From an uncultured Lachnospiraceae bacterium (GTDB lineage Bacteria; Bacillota; Clostridia; Lachnospirales; Lachnospiraceae), in the NCBI GenBank assembly GCA_902788555.1, contig CADAKQ010000025.1, forward strand, positions 1-38,247: a stretch of DNA of 38,247 nt, given 5' to 3'. Below, piece by piece: positions 1 to 8,739 of this stretch. The position numbers were made by a program, and so were the translations under genes. The notes beneath the pieces are model-generated. The model did no database searches. It saw only the letters and a program-made list of their open reading frames with translations, and was not told the origin of the DNA. The stretch's first letter is position 1, and each line of letters starts with the position of its first letter.

Positions 1-104
1 GTCCTTCTAAGACCTGATATATGATGAGCATCCTTAAGGAAACTACATCCGTTGGTTACACCCATATCCTGCCGACTTTGCTCGATAAACCGGTATTTAT
101 ACTG
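1..104. repeat. Dispersed repeat, copy 1 (truncated by the window edge)
   Basis: Bases 1-76 recur in inverted orientation at 20306-20384 and in the same orientation at 20528-20603; all copies share the GTCGGCAGGATAT-type end (complement here) and a TCTAAGA-type end. Bases 74-104 recur at 21041-21070. The 3' end and stop codon of the minus-strand epimerase gene (97-99) lie inside the right part, just as the stop of the lipoprotein gene lies inside the other copy. No coding function is visible; this is a gene-end-associated repeat family. Confidence 0.75.
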
Positions 105-1098
105 TGTAGATGCGTTCGGTAAGTGTCTTGGATTGTCCGGGTGCAAGCTCCATATATCCTGTTTCGTCATCAGGAATAGGAAGATTTGGAGCATCGATTA
201 TCCATGTACAAGGTTCCGGACAGAAATAACCTTTATCACCGTGGTCATTCCATATAATCCAAAACTTGAAATCTTTGCAAACCTCGTAGATAATCTTCTT
301 GCCGGTTTTTACATCTGAAGCGATTGCGCCATAGAATGGTTTGCCATCAAGAGAACCTTCCTCTGCAAAAAACACATCATTATCAATATCATGAAGTACA
401 GGAATCTGTGAGCCTGTGATGTACTGCTTGTCATGATTGTTAAAAGGAAGGAACTCGCCTGTAGGAATACAGGATTTACTAAGCTCCCATTTATCTCCGA
501 CAGGTATATAAAGTCTCATATCAAGTCCTTCACCTGTTTCTCTGAAAGGACCGTTGATTGTCGTGTGATTACATACGCCAAAAGGAAGCTGCTTAGCGGA
601 TGTATTTGTCATGGTAAATTCGTAATCAAGACCGTTATCGCTAAGGGAAAAGGTAAACTCTGCCTTAAAGCTTACAGGATAGGTTTCAAAAAATTCATCC
701 TTTTCATCATATATATATTCTGTTTTTGCAACAGCCTTGTTATCTATAACCTCAACACTTACTATAGAATGCTCACGCTTATGGAGAAAACCGTGTAAAT
801 GATTTCCGAGAGGATCATTAATCGGAAAATGATAGGTAGCATCTGAACACTTAAGCACTCCGTTGGAAAGTCTGTTATGAAGATAAAGTGTCGGAAGACC
901 ATAAACCTCAGGTGATTGTTTCAGTTCTTCTATCGTAAGAGCTTCATTATATCTGAATACTTCAATATCGGCTTCTGTATCCTGCATACGCAAAACATTA
1001 CTTCCAAGAAACGGAGCGATGAGAGCCTTATATTTTCCTGCAGTCAGACAAATAGCCTTCTTTCCCTTGTAATCAGTAACTTCAGCCAAATAACTCAT
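97..1098 (-). CDS. Aldose 1-epimerase family protein
   Basis: A 333-residue protein resembling the aldose 1-epimerase (mutarotase, GalM-like) fold, which interconverts anomers of free sugars or acts on sugar derivatives in the cytoplasm; no signal peptide is seen. Visible family marks are the NHLHGF segment near residue 98 (first catalytic His region), a second His in FGVCNHTTIN near residue 178, and a C-terminal CPEPCTW segment near residue 293 that would carry the catalytic Glu. The second His is not in the usual HPYF context, so it belongs to a divergent subgroup and its substrate is unknown. The start is preceded by AAGGAGG on the minus strand. It is transcribed away from its neighbours and stands alone. 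Its stop codon sits inside a dispersed repeat. Confidence 0.8.
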   Translation of the reverse strand: MSYLAEVTDYKGKKAICLTAGKYKALIAPFLGSNVLRMQDTEADIEVFRYNEALTIEELKQSPEVYGLPTLYLHNRLSNGVLKCSDATYHFPINDPLGNHLHGFLHKREHSIVSVEVIDNKAVAKTEYIYDEKDEFFETYPVSFKAEFTFSLSDNGLDYEFTMTNTSAKQLPFGVCNHTTINGPFRETGEGLDMRLYIPVGDKWELSKSCIPTGEFLPFNNHDKQYITGSQIPVLHDIDNDVFFAEEGSLDGKPFYGAIASDVKTGKKIIYEVCKDFKFWIIWNDHGDKGYFCPEPCTWIIDAPNLPIPDDETGYMELAPGQSKTLTERIYTV

Positions 1099-1440
1099 AA
1101 AATTTAATCCTCCTTATATAAAACACTATTTCAAGTCAGCCATTCAATTCTTTAGCAGATGTATCATATTTTAAAGTATTAAAAGCCATTATGAAATGAT
1201 TGTTTACAATGATAACATATTGTTAAAAATGTGTCTATACATTATATTGACGGTTTTTCAAATAACTATATAAAAAAGTAACATTAATTAAAAAAAAGCG
1301 TATATTAAATATGTGTTTTGAATATCTATACAGCCATTAACCTAAATATACCGACTCACCCAGTAAATTATTGTTAAAGTACTAAAAAAGTGGCTGTTTG
1401 AAATAAAGGGCAGTACACCTGAGTGTGCTGCCCGTTTTTT
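1099..1440. other. Intergenic region, AT-rich
   Basis: About 340 bases with no supported gene. It must hold the promoter of the epimerase gene and the terminator of the small Ig-like gene. Several AT-rich hexamers could serve as promoter boxes but none has convincing spacing. A 7-bp inverted repeat, ACAGCCA (1330-1336) and TGGCTGT (1391-1397), flanks an AT-rich stretch; its meaning is unclear. Confidence 0.5.
1408..1440 (-). terminator. Intrinsic terminator of the Ig-like gene, possibly bidirectional
   Basis: GGGCAGTACACC at 1408-1419 pairs with the GTGTGCTGCCC arm ending at 1433. On the minus strand the hairpin begins a few bases after the stop codon of the 1441-1794 gene and is followed by TTTATTTC. 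On the plus strand it is followed by six T's, so it could stop transcription from both sides. Confidence 0.8.
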
Positions 1441-1794
1441 CTATACTCCTTCCGCAAAACCGAATTTTATACTGATTGGGTCACGAAGTGACTGACCGCC
1501 TTTGGATTTTACACGTGTTGTAATATTTAGAAAATAATAGCCTGTTGTCGCATAAGGCTCCAATGGTTCGACTTCTATAACTTCATTTTTTACATCATAC
1601 CTTATGTAGGTTTGAAGCTTTTGATCCTGAGAATTGGTAACATACATAGTGTCGGAATTAACAGTTTTAGGGTCGAGCGGAATATTGAATGTAACACGCC
1701 ATACAAAATTTCCTGTTTTAAATTTTAAATCCTGTTTAACCTTATTTGTAAGAAATGAAGGTACATCTTCTATATCAAGTAATTTCTTAGCCAT
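1441..1794 (-). CDS. Small Ig-like (SbsA/Big_5-type) domain protein
   Basis: A 117-residue protein that seems to be one beta-sandwich domain. Residues from about 35 to the end follow the pattern of bacterial SbsA-like Ig domains: a FNIPLDPKTVNSDTMYV segment, a valine-rich central strand pair ending EVEPLEPY, and the TTRVKSKGGQSLRDPI hairpin typical of the domain end. Such domains are usually modules of large surface proteins, but this one has no signal peptide, membrane segment or wall anchor, so it may act inside the cell or be exported in an unrecognised way. The start has AGAGGTG upstream. It is divergent from the M23 peptidase gene. The function is unknown and the domain call rests on pattern only. 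Confidence 0.65.
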   Translation of the reverse strand: MAKKLLDIEDVPSFLTNKVKQDLKFKTGNFVWRVTFNIPLDPKTVNSDTMYVTNSQDQKLQTYIRYDVKNEVIEVEPLEPYATTGYYFLNITTRVKSKGGQSLRDPISIKFGFAEGV

Positions 1795-1949
1795 AAGACA
1801 CCTCTTTAAAATATGTATATGTACATCATATCACAAGAAAAAATAATATACAATGAATAAATTTGTATTTTTTTGTAAATAATTAACAGATGATTGGTAC
1901 TTAATTATTTGTTACATAAATGTTACAAAAGTGTTAGGAGATGATTAAG

Positions 1950-2912
1950 ATGATAAAAAAATTAAGTATGCTAAAAAACTCCTACAAAAGAAAATTTCTG
2001 ATATTTGCTGCATTTGTTATCTGCGCGGCTTATATCGGAGAAACACATAAGGGTAATACGCAATATACAATTTATTTTGGAAGTCAGCCTATAGCAGTTA
2101 CAAGTGTAAAGCCGGAGGCTTTTTATAAAGCATATGGAGATGTAAAAGCAAAGCTTTATTCCGAAGGAAAGAACAATCTGGATAATGATATTTATATAGA
2201 AGAAACATCCCTTAAAAGCAATGATATAAGATATGTCGGAGAAAGTGATATCACTGAGGTATTATATAGCAGAATGGATGATAAGGAGCCGATACTGACA
2301 GGAAAAACCACACAGATTTTCAAATATGTCAATCCGTATTATGTTGAATGTGAATATGTATATGATGACAGTATGTATGAGGATGAAATGAATGTAACAC
2401 AGTATGAGGCGCCGGGAACCAGAGAGGTTACAGTGATTGAAACATATTATAATGGGGAGAGACACGACAGAAAAATACTTGAGACCAATATTGTAACGGA
2501 GGCTGTGCCGAGGGTGGTACATGTCGGAACAGTGAAAAGACCTCTATATGTACTTCCGGTTACAGATTATATATTGACATCCTGCTTTGGACCAAGATGG
2601 GGAACCAATCATAATGGAATTGACTTGGCCGTACCGACCGGGACAAGCGTTGCCGCGGCTGCGGATGGAATCGTTATTCAGGCAGGATGGAATGGAGGCT
2701 ATGGCATAAGTGTGTATATAGACCATGAAAACGGAGTGATAACAAGGTATGGTCATATGAGCGAGACTCTTGTATCTGTGGGACAAGAAGTAAAGCAGGG
2801 CGATATAATAGGTCTTTCCGGAAGCACCGGTGACAGCACCGGACCGCATGTACATTTTGAAATGAGAGAAAATGATGTACCGATAGACCCATCAAAATAT
2901 GTCAGTTATTAA
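1950..2912 (+). CDS. Membrane-anchored M23 (LytM) peptidase with G5 domain
   Basis: Predicted cell-wall endopeptidase of 320 residues. A lysine/arginine-rich start and a hydrophobic stretch (residues about 14-28) form a signal anchor. A G5-like domain follows at about residues 150-195 (TREVTVIETYYNGER and VPRVVHVGT), then an M23 catalytic domain from about 210 to the end. The zinc ligands are visible: His and Asp of HNGIDLAV (His near 221) and the first His of HVHFEM (near 300), plus the RYGHM His. These enzymes cut peptide cross-links of peptidoglycan outside the membrane. The start at 1950 is preferred because AGGAG (1936-1940) then has nine bases of spacing; the ATG at 1941 would touch it. 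It lies 72 bases upstream of the flagellar block, but a sigma-28-like site between them suggests separate control. Confidence 0.88.
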   Translation: MIKKLSMLKNSYKRKFLIFAAFVICAAYIGETHKGNTQYTIYFGSQPIAVTSVKPEAFYKAYGDVKAKLYSEGKNNLDNDIYIEETSLKSNDIRYVGESDITEVLYSRMDDKEPILTGKTTQIFKYVNPYYVECEYVYDDSMYEDEMNVTQYEAPGTREVTVIETYYNGERHDRKILETNIVTEAVPRVVHVGTVKRPLYVLPVTDYILTSCFGPRWGTNHNGIDLAVPTGTSVAAAADGIVIQAGWNGGYGISVYIDHENGVITRYGHMSETLVSVGQEVKQGDIIGLSGSTGDSTGPHVHFEMRENDVPIDPSKYVSY

Positions 2913-2923
2913 GATTTGTTGTT

Positions 2924-2949
2924 TAGAAAAAATAAATCACAACCGATAA
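2924..2949 (+). promoter_or_regulatory. Sigma-28-like promoter before the FliK-like gene
   Basis: TAGA at 2924-2927, 14 bases, then ACCGATAA at 2942-2949. This matches the flagellar sigma factor consensus TAAA-N15-GCCGATAA with one mismatch in each box and one base shorter spacing. It lies 36 bases before the chosen start codon. Confidence 0.5.
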
Positions 2950-2984
2950 TAATTTTAGATAATAAATTAAAGGTTGGGTGTTAT

Positions 2985-5900
2985 ATGGGACAAATCATAG
3001 ATAATCTTAATAATATCAATAAATTACAGCCGAATGATGCATTTGGCACCAATAAAAAAACCTCATTTCAGGAGGATATGTCAAAGGGAATTTCCGAAAG
3101 TGACAGGGATAGTCTGCTTGGATATAAGTTTACCAAGGAGAAAAAAGAAGGGTATCTTGAAAATACAACCATGAAAAATTTTGAGGAATACCTTAAAAAC
3201 AGACAGGAGAAGGCCAGACAGGCGGGACAGGATGCCGCTTCCGAGGAAAAAAAGGAAAAGGAAAATGAAAAGGAAATAACGAGAAGCCTTTCCGCAGAAG
3301 AGATAAAGAAGCTTAAAATTATGGGTATTGATGTCGAGGGAGCAAGCATGTCGGATTTGCTTGGCATGGTTAATACCATGAGACACAATGAACATAAGGA
3401 TGAACAGATGGAGCTTATGGCGGGTATCGCCCTTTCAGATGGTGATACTGACAATATGACTATAATAGGTGGTACGGTTAAGACAGGTGGAGTTAAAATT
3501 GATGTAGACGTATCGGATATTGCCTTAGCGGATGAAAAGAAAGTTACCGATGCAGATATGGCTGAGGATTTTTGCTTCGAAGAGAATGAGATAATTTATC
3601 TTTTACATAATGAACTGCCTGTAAATGAGGATAATCTTTATAAAGCGCATTTCAGCGGAACAAAAATTGATGAAACAGGAATAACCAATAAGGCATTTGA
3701 GGAGATGAAGCCTCAGATAGAAAGGGTAATTGAGCAGGCAGGTCTATCAGTTTCGGAGGAAACGGTAGAAGAGGCAAAGCTTCTTATAAATAATGACATT
3801 CCCGTTACAACCGACAACATAAGAAGGTATGAGGAATTAAAGGAGTATGTCGGCAAGGATGCGAGTGAGGTTTTAAATGCTGCTGTAAGAGAGGACGAAG
3901 AAGTACCGGCACAAAAGCTTATAAGTGATATAAGTCTCATATCGCCTGATTTTGTCTATGAGATGGCAAAAGAGGACAAGGAGGTAACGATTGCATCAGC
4001 AACGAGGGAGCTTTCAAAGCGTGGATTTAATTTGGATATAAAGGATAATGTGGACCGTGTACCTGATAATGATGAGAAGCAGTCCTATACTGCTTTATCC
4101 GTGTACGAAAAGGATTTGGAAAACGGAACGCTTGAAAAAAAGGCTGTTACCGCGAGAAGGCAGATGGAGGAAATAAGACTCTCCATGACAATGGAGGCAG
4201 CCGTGCGTATGACGAGTCTTGACGTAAATGTTGACACAAGAGAATTATCAAGATTTGTCAATATGCTGAGAGACGTTGAAAAAAGGATGCTTAGCGATAC
4301 ATTTAAAAATGCAGGAGTTGAGCCTACAAATGAAAATATACTTACCTACAATGAATTTATGGGTAAGGTTAATGAAATAAAAAATGCACCGGCAGAGATT
4401 CTTGCCGCACCTTTATCTGAAAAGAGTGAATTTACGGTTAATTCCCTTTATATGAGGGCGGTGGCAACAAATGCCGAATATGCGATGAGAGCTTCGACGG
4501 TTTCAGAGCCTAACACGGATATAAAGGCATCCGGGCAGACGAATGAGGCAAGATTTGAAACTGTGGTAAGAAGCTACGAGGCTGTCGGAACAGCACCGAG
4601 ATATGATATGGGTGACAGTATAAGAAAAGCCTTTGCTAATGTCAATGATATCTTAGAAAGTATGGATATGCCGGTTAATGATGAGACAGAGCGTGCAGTA
4701 AGAATCCTTGGCTATAATCGAATTGAGATTACGGAAGCTAATATAACCGAAGTTGTAAATTATGACAGACAGGTTAATGAGCTTATAAGCAATCTGTATC
4801 CTGAAGCCGTGCTCGGAATGATTAAGGAAAATATCAATCCACTTGATACGGATATCGAGGATTTAAATAAAAAACTGCGCGACAGAAGATATAACGAGGG
4901 CGTTACCGAGGCAGAGGATTTTGCTTCTTATTTAAGAGATATGGAGGCAAAGGGCGAGGTAAGCCCCGAGGAAAGAGCAAGCTACATAGGCATATATCGT
5001 ATGATGGATAAGCTTGCCAAGTCGGGAGACAGAGAGGCAGGCTGGTTATTTGCGAACAGCAGTCGTCTTACGGTCAGAAATTTACTTTCAGCCATGAGAA
5101 GTCGCAAAAATGCCGGAGTTGATGTATCGGTTGATGATGCCTTTGGTGCACTTTCCGATATCAACGTAAAGGGCTCCCGCATAGATGAGCAGATTGAAAG
5201 GGCATTCAAGGAAAAACCGGATGTTGCTCCTTTTGAGGAAGAGTCTGTTGCAGAGGATATAGAAAGCTTTAATGAGCTTGGAGAGGAAGTAACCGAATTC
5301 ATAAGAGAAAATAATATAGAGCTTTCTATGGTAAATGCCTTTGCGGTTGACAATATGATAAATACTCCGGGCGGCATATACCGCCTTGTATACGAGCTTC
5401 TTGCGGATATGAAATTTGATACTGACGAGAAAGATAAGCTTATCGACGGTGAAACCGAAAATATGACGGATTCCATGTTGGGTGAGGATATCGATATAGA
5501 CCTTTCGCAGTTTGAGATGGACAGCATATTGGAAAGCCTTCGCGGAAGTGAAGAAATGTCACAGAAATATGATGATTTAAGAAATCAGATAACGGAAATG
5601 ATGTATCGTATGGGTGCATCAGGACGTTTGGGAAGTAAGGAGCTTGCTTCGGTAAAGACTATAAATGCAGGCTTTAATATCATGAGCCACATGGCAAAGA
5701 GGGAGAATTTCCGAATACCTGTAAGAACTGAGGAAGGCATAAATGTAATCAATCTTAGTATAGAGCATGATTCTGAAAATAAGGGAAGTATAAATATAAA
5801 TATGCCTACAAAGAAATTGGACAATATTTCCTGTCAGATAAGAGTTACCCAGCAAAAGGCACTTTATGGACATATTATATCGGACACAAGTGATGGTAAT

Positions 5901-6092
5901 AATATGCTTATGAGCCTGTCTGAAGAATTCGGAAGATTTTTAACGGATAGAGGCTATGAAACTACAGGCATAAGCCTTGGCAGATTAAAAGAAATCACCC
6001 TTTTTGATGGAGAAGCTTTTGATGCATCCGAGAGGACACTTTATGAGACGGCAGTTTCACTGGTAAGAGGATTAGCAGATATAAGTGGTTAA
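2985..6092 (+). CDS. Very large flagellar-cluster protein with a FliK-like C-terminus
   Basis: A 1035-residue, acidic, alpha-helical protein without signal peptide or membrane segment. Most of it is charged repeats of a loose theme (short helices with LLINNDIPVT- and MPVNDETERAV-type segments). The last 120 residues change character: a beta-rich stretch (VINLSIEHDSENKGSINI, then CQIRVTQQKALYGHII) resembles the C-terminal domain of the hook-length protein FliK, including the helix that ends in GYETTGI. It may be an expanded hook-length ruler or hook-associated protein; I recall an uncharacterised Lachnospiraceae family (DUF6240) of this type but cannot confirm it. The start at 2985 is chosen over an upstream TTG at 2916 because the upstream extension has no ribosome binding site. 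It precedes flagellin by 86 bases. Confidence 0.6.
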   Translation: MGQIIDNLNNINKLQPNDAFGTNKKTSFQEDMSKGISESDRDSLLGYKFTKEKKEGYLENTTMKNFEEYLKNRQEKARQAGQDAASEEKKEKENEKEITRSLSAEEIKKLKIMGIDVEGASMSDLLGMVNTMRHNEHKDEQMELMAGIALSDGDTDNMTIIGGTVKTGGVKIDVDVSDIALADEKKVTDADMAEDFCFEENEIIYLLHNELPVNEDNLYKAHFSGTKIDETGITNKAFEEMKPQIERVIEQAGLSVSEETVEEAKLLINNDIPVTTDNIRRYEELKEYVGKDASEVLNAAVREDEEVPAQKLISDISLISPDFVYEMAKEDKEVTIASATRELSKRGFNLDIKDNVDRVPDNDEKQSYTALSVYEKDLENGTLEKKAVTARRQMEEIRLSMTMEAAVRMTSLDVNVDTRELSRFVNMLRDVEKRMLSDTFKNAGVEPTNENILTYNEFMGKVNEIKNAPAEILAAPLSEKSEFTVNSLYMRAVATNAEYAMRASTVSEPNTDIKASGQTNEARFETVVRSYEAVGTAPRYDMGDSIRKAFANVNDILESMDMPVNDETERAVRILGYNRIEITEANITEVVNYDRQVNELISNLYPEAVLGMIKENINPLDTDIEDLNKKLRDRRYNEGVTEAEDFASYLRDMEAKGEVSPEERASYIGIYRMMDKLAKSGDREAGWLFANSSRLTVRNLLSAMRSRKNAGVDVSVDDAFGALSDINVKGSRIDEQIERAFKEKPDVAPFEEESVAEDIESFNELGEEVTEFIRENNIELSMVNAFAVDNMINTPGGIYRLVYELLADMKFDTDEKDKLIDGETENMTDSMLGEDIDIDLSQFEMDSILESLRGSEEMSQKYDDLRNQITEMMYRMGASGRLGSKELASVKTINAGFNIMSHMAKRENFRIPVRTEEGINVINLSIEHDSENKGSININMPTKKLDNISCQIRVTQQKALYGHIISDTSDGNNMLMSLSEEFGRFLTDRGYETTGISLGRLKEITLFDGEAFDASERTLYETAVSLVRGLADISG

Positions 6093-6116
6093 TTAAAGGA
6101 TGCTTTACGCCGATAA
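6090..6116 (+). promoter_or_regulatory. Sigma-28-type promoter of flagellin
   Basis: TAATTAAA at 6090-6097, 11 bases, then a perfect GCCGATAA at 6109-6116: the layout of the flagellar sigma-28 consensus. It overlaps the stop codon of the preceding gene, and the leader to the flagellin start is about 55 bases. Confidence 0.8.
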
Positions 6117-6178
6117 AACTAATAGATTTGTTAAACGAAAGCTGTAAAGCGTATGTGCAAAAAGTGAGGTAATAGAGT

Positions 6179-7606
6179 ATGAGAATAAACCATAATTCAT
6201 TGGCACTTAATGCAAGTGACCATTTTGCAAGAGTAAATGATAATATAGCAAAGTCCATGTCAAGACTATCTTCGGGAAATAAGATTACCAATCCTTCGGA
6301 TGATGCGGCAGGACTTGCCATATCCACAAGGATGGATTCACAGATTAGAGGATTGAACAGAGCGTCCTTAAATTCCAATGACGGTATATCGGTTATACAG
6401 TCGGCTGAGGGAGGACTTAACGAGATACATTCCGTACTTGAAAGAATGAGAGAGCTTGCTGTTCATGCGGCAAATGATGTACTTTCAGAAGACGACAGAG
6501 ATATGATTCAGATGGAGATAGATGAGCTTGCCAAGGAGATAGACCAGATAGTTGATACAACTGCATTCAATGACCAGAAGCTTTTGGATGGTTCGGTATC
6601 AAGAAGAAGTCTATCAAGCGTTTACAGCATCCAGACTACATATATTTCAACAGAAGTAAACGCAGGTGAATACGAGTTGAGCGTTACAGCACTTGCTGAA
6701 AGAGCAACCTATACAACAGGCTTTTCATATTCCGGTGCTACTGTGAGTAAGGAGCAGGCAGGTTCATTTAAGGTTAATAATTTTACTGTTGAGATAACTG
6801 AAGGAATGTCCATGACAGAGGTTTATGAAAGCCTTCAGGAGCATTTAAAGAAGATAGGCATAGATGTATTTGCTTCAAATGACGGTGGTGATACCGAGGC
6901 TGATTTTTCTTCGGGTGCACCTGTTATATTCCGAACCATGGGATACGGTAAGGACGAAAGAGTAGAGATAAGCATAGATAATCCTGAGCTTGAAGCATTG
7001 CTTGGAATTTCAGATGGCGATAAGGAGGTAGGTAAGGACTGTGTTGCCAGCATCACACCTTCGGATAAGGGCTTTAGCACAACCGCAACCTATACTTCTG
7101 AGGGTAATTCCATAAGAATAATCGACAGAAACGGTTTTGAAATGCTTGTGGATGTTGACCCTGAGACCTACGACCCTGCAGAGACTGATACTGTTATAGA
7201 GGTACTTACGGCAGGCGTTATGACGATTCAGACGGGAGCAAATTCGGGTGAGGAGTTAAAGCTTGATATACCAAGTGTAAGCTCCAAGTCACTTAAGATA
7301 GATAATCTTATAATGTATACTAACGAGTATGCATCAAAGGCAATCGAAGCATTAGATGAGGCTGTTAAGAGGGTATCAAATATCCGTTCAAGACTCGGCG
7401 CTTACGAAAACAGACTCAATGACATATATGATAACCTTGAGGTTCAGGGTGAAAGCTTAACAGCCGCATATTCAAGAATCATGGATACCGATATGGCTGA
7501 GGAAATGACCAATTATACACAGCAGGATGTACTTTCACAGGCAGCTATATCAATGATGCAGAAGTCTAACGAAAGACCGGAATCACTTTTACAGCTTTTG
7601 CAGTAG
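6179..7606 (+). CDS. Flagellin
   Basis: Flagellar filament subunit of 475 residues, exported by the flagellar type III apparatus. The N-terminal D0/D1 region (1-140) has the hallmark segments MRINHNSLALNA, RLSSGNKITNPSDDAAGLAI and RELAVHAAND. The C-terminal region (about 385-475) has RLGAYENRL, MDTDMAEEM and the hydrophobic tail that packs in the filament core. The central part (about 145-375) is the variable exposed domain, with beta-rich repeats such as ATYTTGFSYSG and ATYTSEGNSIRI. The ribosome binding site is GAGGT at 6165-6169. A 7-bp inverted repeat (GCTTTAC 6102-6108, GTAAAGC 6144-6150) spans the promoter and leader. A FliS-like chaperone gene follows after ten bases, as expected for cotranslated export partners. 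Confidence 0.96.
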   Translation: MRINHNSLALNASDHFARVNDNIAKSMSRLSSGNKITNPSDDAAGLAISTRMDSQIRGLNRASLNSNDGISVIQSAEGGLNEIHSVLERMRELAVHAANDVLSEDDRDMIQMEIDELAKEIDQIVDTTAFNDQKLLDGSVSRRSLSSVYSIQTTYISTEVNAGEYELSVTALAERATYTTGFSYSGATVSKEQAGSFKVNNFTVEITEGMSMTEVYESLQEHLKKIGIDVFASNDGGDTEADFSSGAPVIFRTMGYGKDERVEISIDNPELEALLGISDGDKEVGKDCVASITPSDKGFSTTATYTSEGNSIRIIDRNGFEMLVDVDPETYDPAETDTVIEVLTAGVMTIQTGANSGEELKLDIPSVSSKSLKIDNLIMYTNEYASKAIEALDEAVKRVSNIRSRLGAYENRLNDIYDNLEVQGESLTAAYSRIMDTDMAEEMTNYTQQDVLSQAAISMMQKSNERPESLLQLLQ

Positions 7607-7616
7607 GAGGGTTTAA

Positions 7617-8096
7617 ATGACCAGCGAGTTAAAAAAGGAATTTACCTTAAGAATAACACAGGCAAACCATAGCGGCCTTATACTTATTCTGTTTGATATG
7701 GAAAAGGTATATGTGGAGGATGCACTTTCCGCATATGAAAAAGAAGAAAAGGATGAATATCTAAAAAATATCAATCAGGCAAAGAAGGTACACAATGAAC
7801 TTATGTCTGCGATAAATCCGGCAGATGAAAAGGGCAGAACCTATCTTAATATTTTAAGATACATTTATACAAAGCTTATAGATTCGTCAGTTAAGAGAAT
7901 GCCATGCGAGCTTGACAGATGTCAGAATATGATGGATAATCTTCGTACCGGCTTCGAGAAGCTGCACGAGATGGACGATGAGGAACCTGTTATGAAAAAT
8001 ACCCATCAGGTATATGCAGGTCTTACCTATGGTAAGGGAACCTTAAATGAAAGTCTTTCCGGTGCAGACTACAGTAACAGAGGCTTTAGAGTGTGA
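7617..8096 (+). CDS. fliS: FliS-like flagellin chaperone
   Basis: A 159-residue helical protein following flagellin. The order of segments fits FliS: an N-terminal TQANHSGLILILFDMEKVY helix, a middle helix with KNINQAKKVHNELMSAINP, and NILRYIYTKLIDSS in the place of the FliS helix that contacts flagellin. FliS binds the C-terminal tail of flagellin in the cytoplasm and prevents early polymerisation. The protein is longer than usual FliS (about 125-135 residues) because of a C-terminal tail (VYAGLTYGKGTLNESLSG) of unknown role. The ribosome binding site is GGAGGG seven bases upstream, and the stop codon lies inside a hairpin (8093-8118). The family call is by pattern and position. Confidence 0.78.
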   Translation: MTSELKKEFTLRITQANHSGLILILFDMEKVYVEDALSAYEKEEKDEYLKNINQAKKVHNELMSAINPADEKGRTYLNILRYIYTKLIDSSVKRMPCELDRCQNMMDNLRTGFEKLHEMDDEEPVMKNTHQVYAGLTYGKGTLNESLSGADYSNRGFRV

Positions 8097-8118
8097 CACG
8101 GGGCGTAAGCCTTGTCAC
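8093..8118 (+). other. Intercistronic hairpin
   Basis: GTGACA (8093-8098) pairs with TGTCAC (8113-8118), with GGC/GCC inside and a GTAA loop. It contains the stop codon of the FliS-like gene and is followed by AAATAGGAGG, not a T run, so it is more likely an mRNA-stabilising or translation-spacing hairpin than a terminator. Confidence 0.6.
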
Positions 8119-8136
8119 AAATAGGAGGTAAAGAAG

Positions 8137-8553
8137 ATGATTAAAGAAGATTGCATATTCTGCAAGATTGCGAGGGGAGATATCCCGTCTGCAACAATTT
8201 ATGAAAGTAATGATTTTAAGTGTATACTTGATGTTGCTCCGGCAAATAAGGGACATGCACTAATAATTCCGAAGGAGCATTCCGATAATATATTTGAGCT
8301 TGATGCCGAGATGGCAGCAAAGATATTCTCATTTGCTACTGTTGTTGCGAAGGCTATAAAAGAAGAAACCGGCTGTGACGGGCTTAATATAGTTCAAAAC
8401 AATGGCGAGGTTGCAGGACAGACAGTAAACCATTTTCATATGCATATCATTCCGAGATTTAAGGATGATGATGTGAAAGTAACCTGGAAGCAGCATGAAA
8501 CCGAAAGCGAAGCTCAAAATGAGCTCGCTTGTGCAATTAAAAAAAGATTATAG
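8137..8553 (+). CDS. HIT family nucleotide hydrolase
   Basis: A 138-residue protein of the HIT superfamily, Hint/PKCI branch. The N-terminal CIFCKIARGDIP segment and the signature HFHMHIIPRF near residue 100 are both intact; the middle His of the triad is the nucleophile that forms a nucleotidyl intermediate. The family hydrolyses purine nucleoside phosphoramidates and related nucleotide conjugates in the cytoplasm. The first part of the zinc motif seen in some homologues (C-x-x-C near residue 6) is present. The ribosome binding site is AGGAGG at 8123-8128. It may be cotranscribed with the flagellar genes but has no obvious functional link. A terminator follows. Confidence 0.93.
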   Translation: MIKEDCIFCKIARGDIPSATIYESNDFKCILDVAPANKGHALIIPKEHSDNIFELDAEMAAKIFSFATVVAKAIKEETGCDGLNIVQNNGEVAGQTVNHFHMHIIPRFKDDDVKVTWKQHETESEAQNELACAIKKRL

Positions 8554-8572
8554 TACACCCCTATATATACGT

Positions 8573-8620
8573 AAAAATCCTCATGGTTGAAGGTAACTTC
8601 GGCTGTGGGGATTTTCCTAT
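8573..8620 (+). terminator. Intrinsic terminator after the HIT gene
   Basis: AAAAATCCTCAT at 8573-8584 pairs with TGTGGGGATTTT ending at 8615. The T run is short and partly within the stem. It separates the flagellar/HIT operon from the next secreted-protein gene. Confidence 0.65.
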
Positions 8621-8739
8621 TATATTATGTAAAAAACTGTTGATAAAAATCGGGAAAATAGATAGAATAATAGTTGAAATGTGATACATTTGATTGCTTT
8701 GTTGAATAAGCTTTATTCATAGTATAGAAAGAGGTTTTT

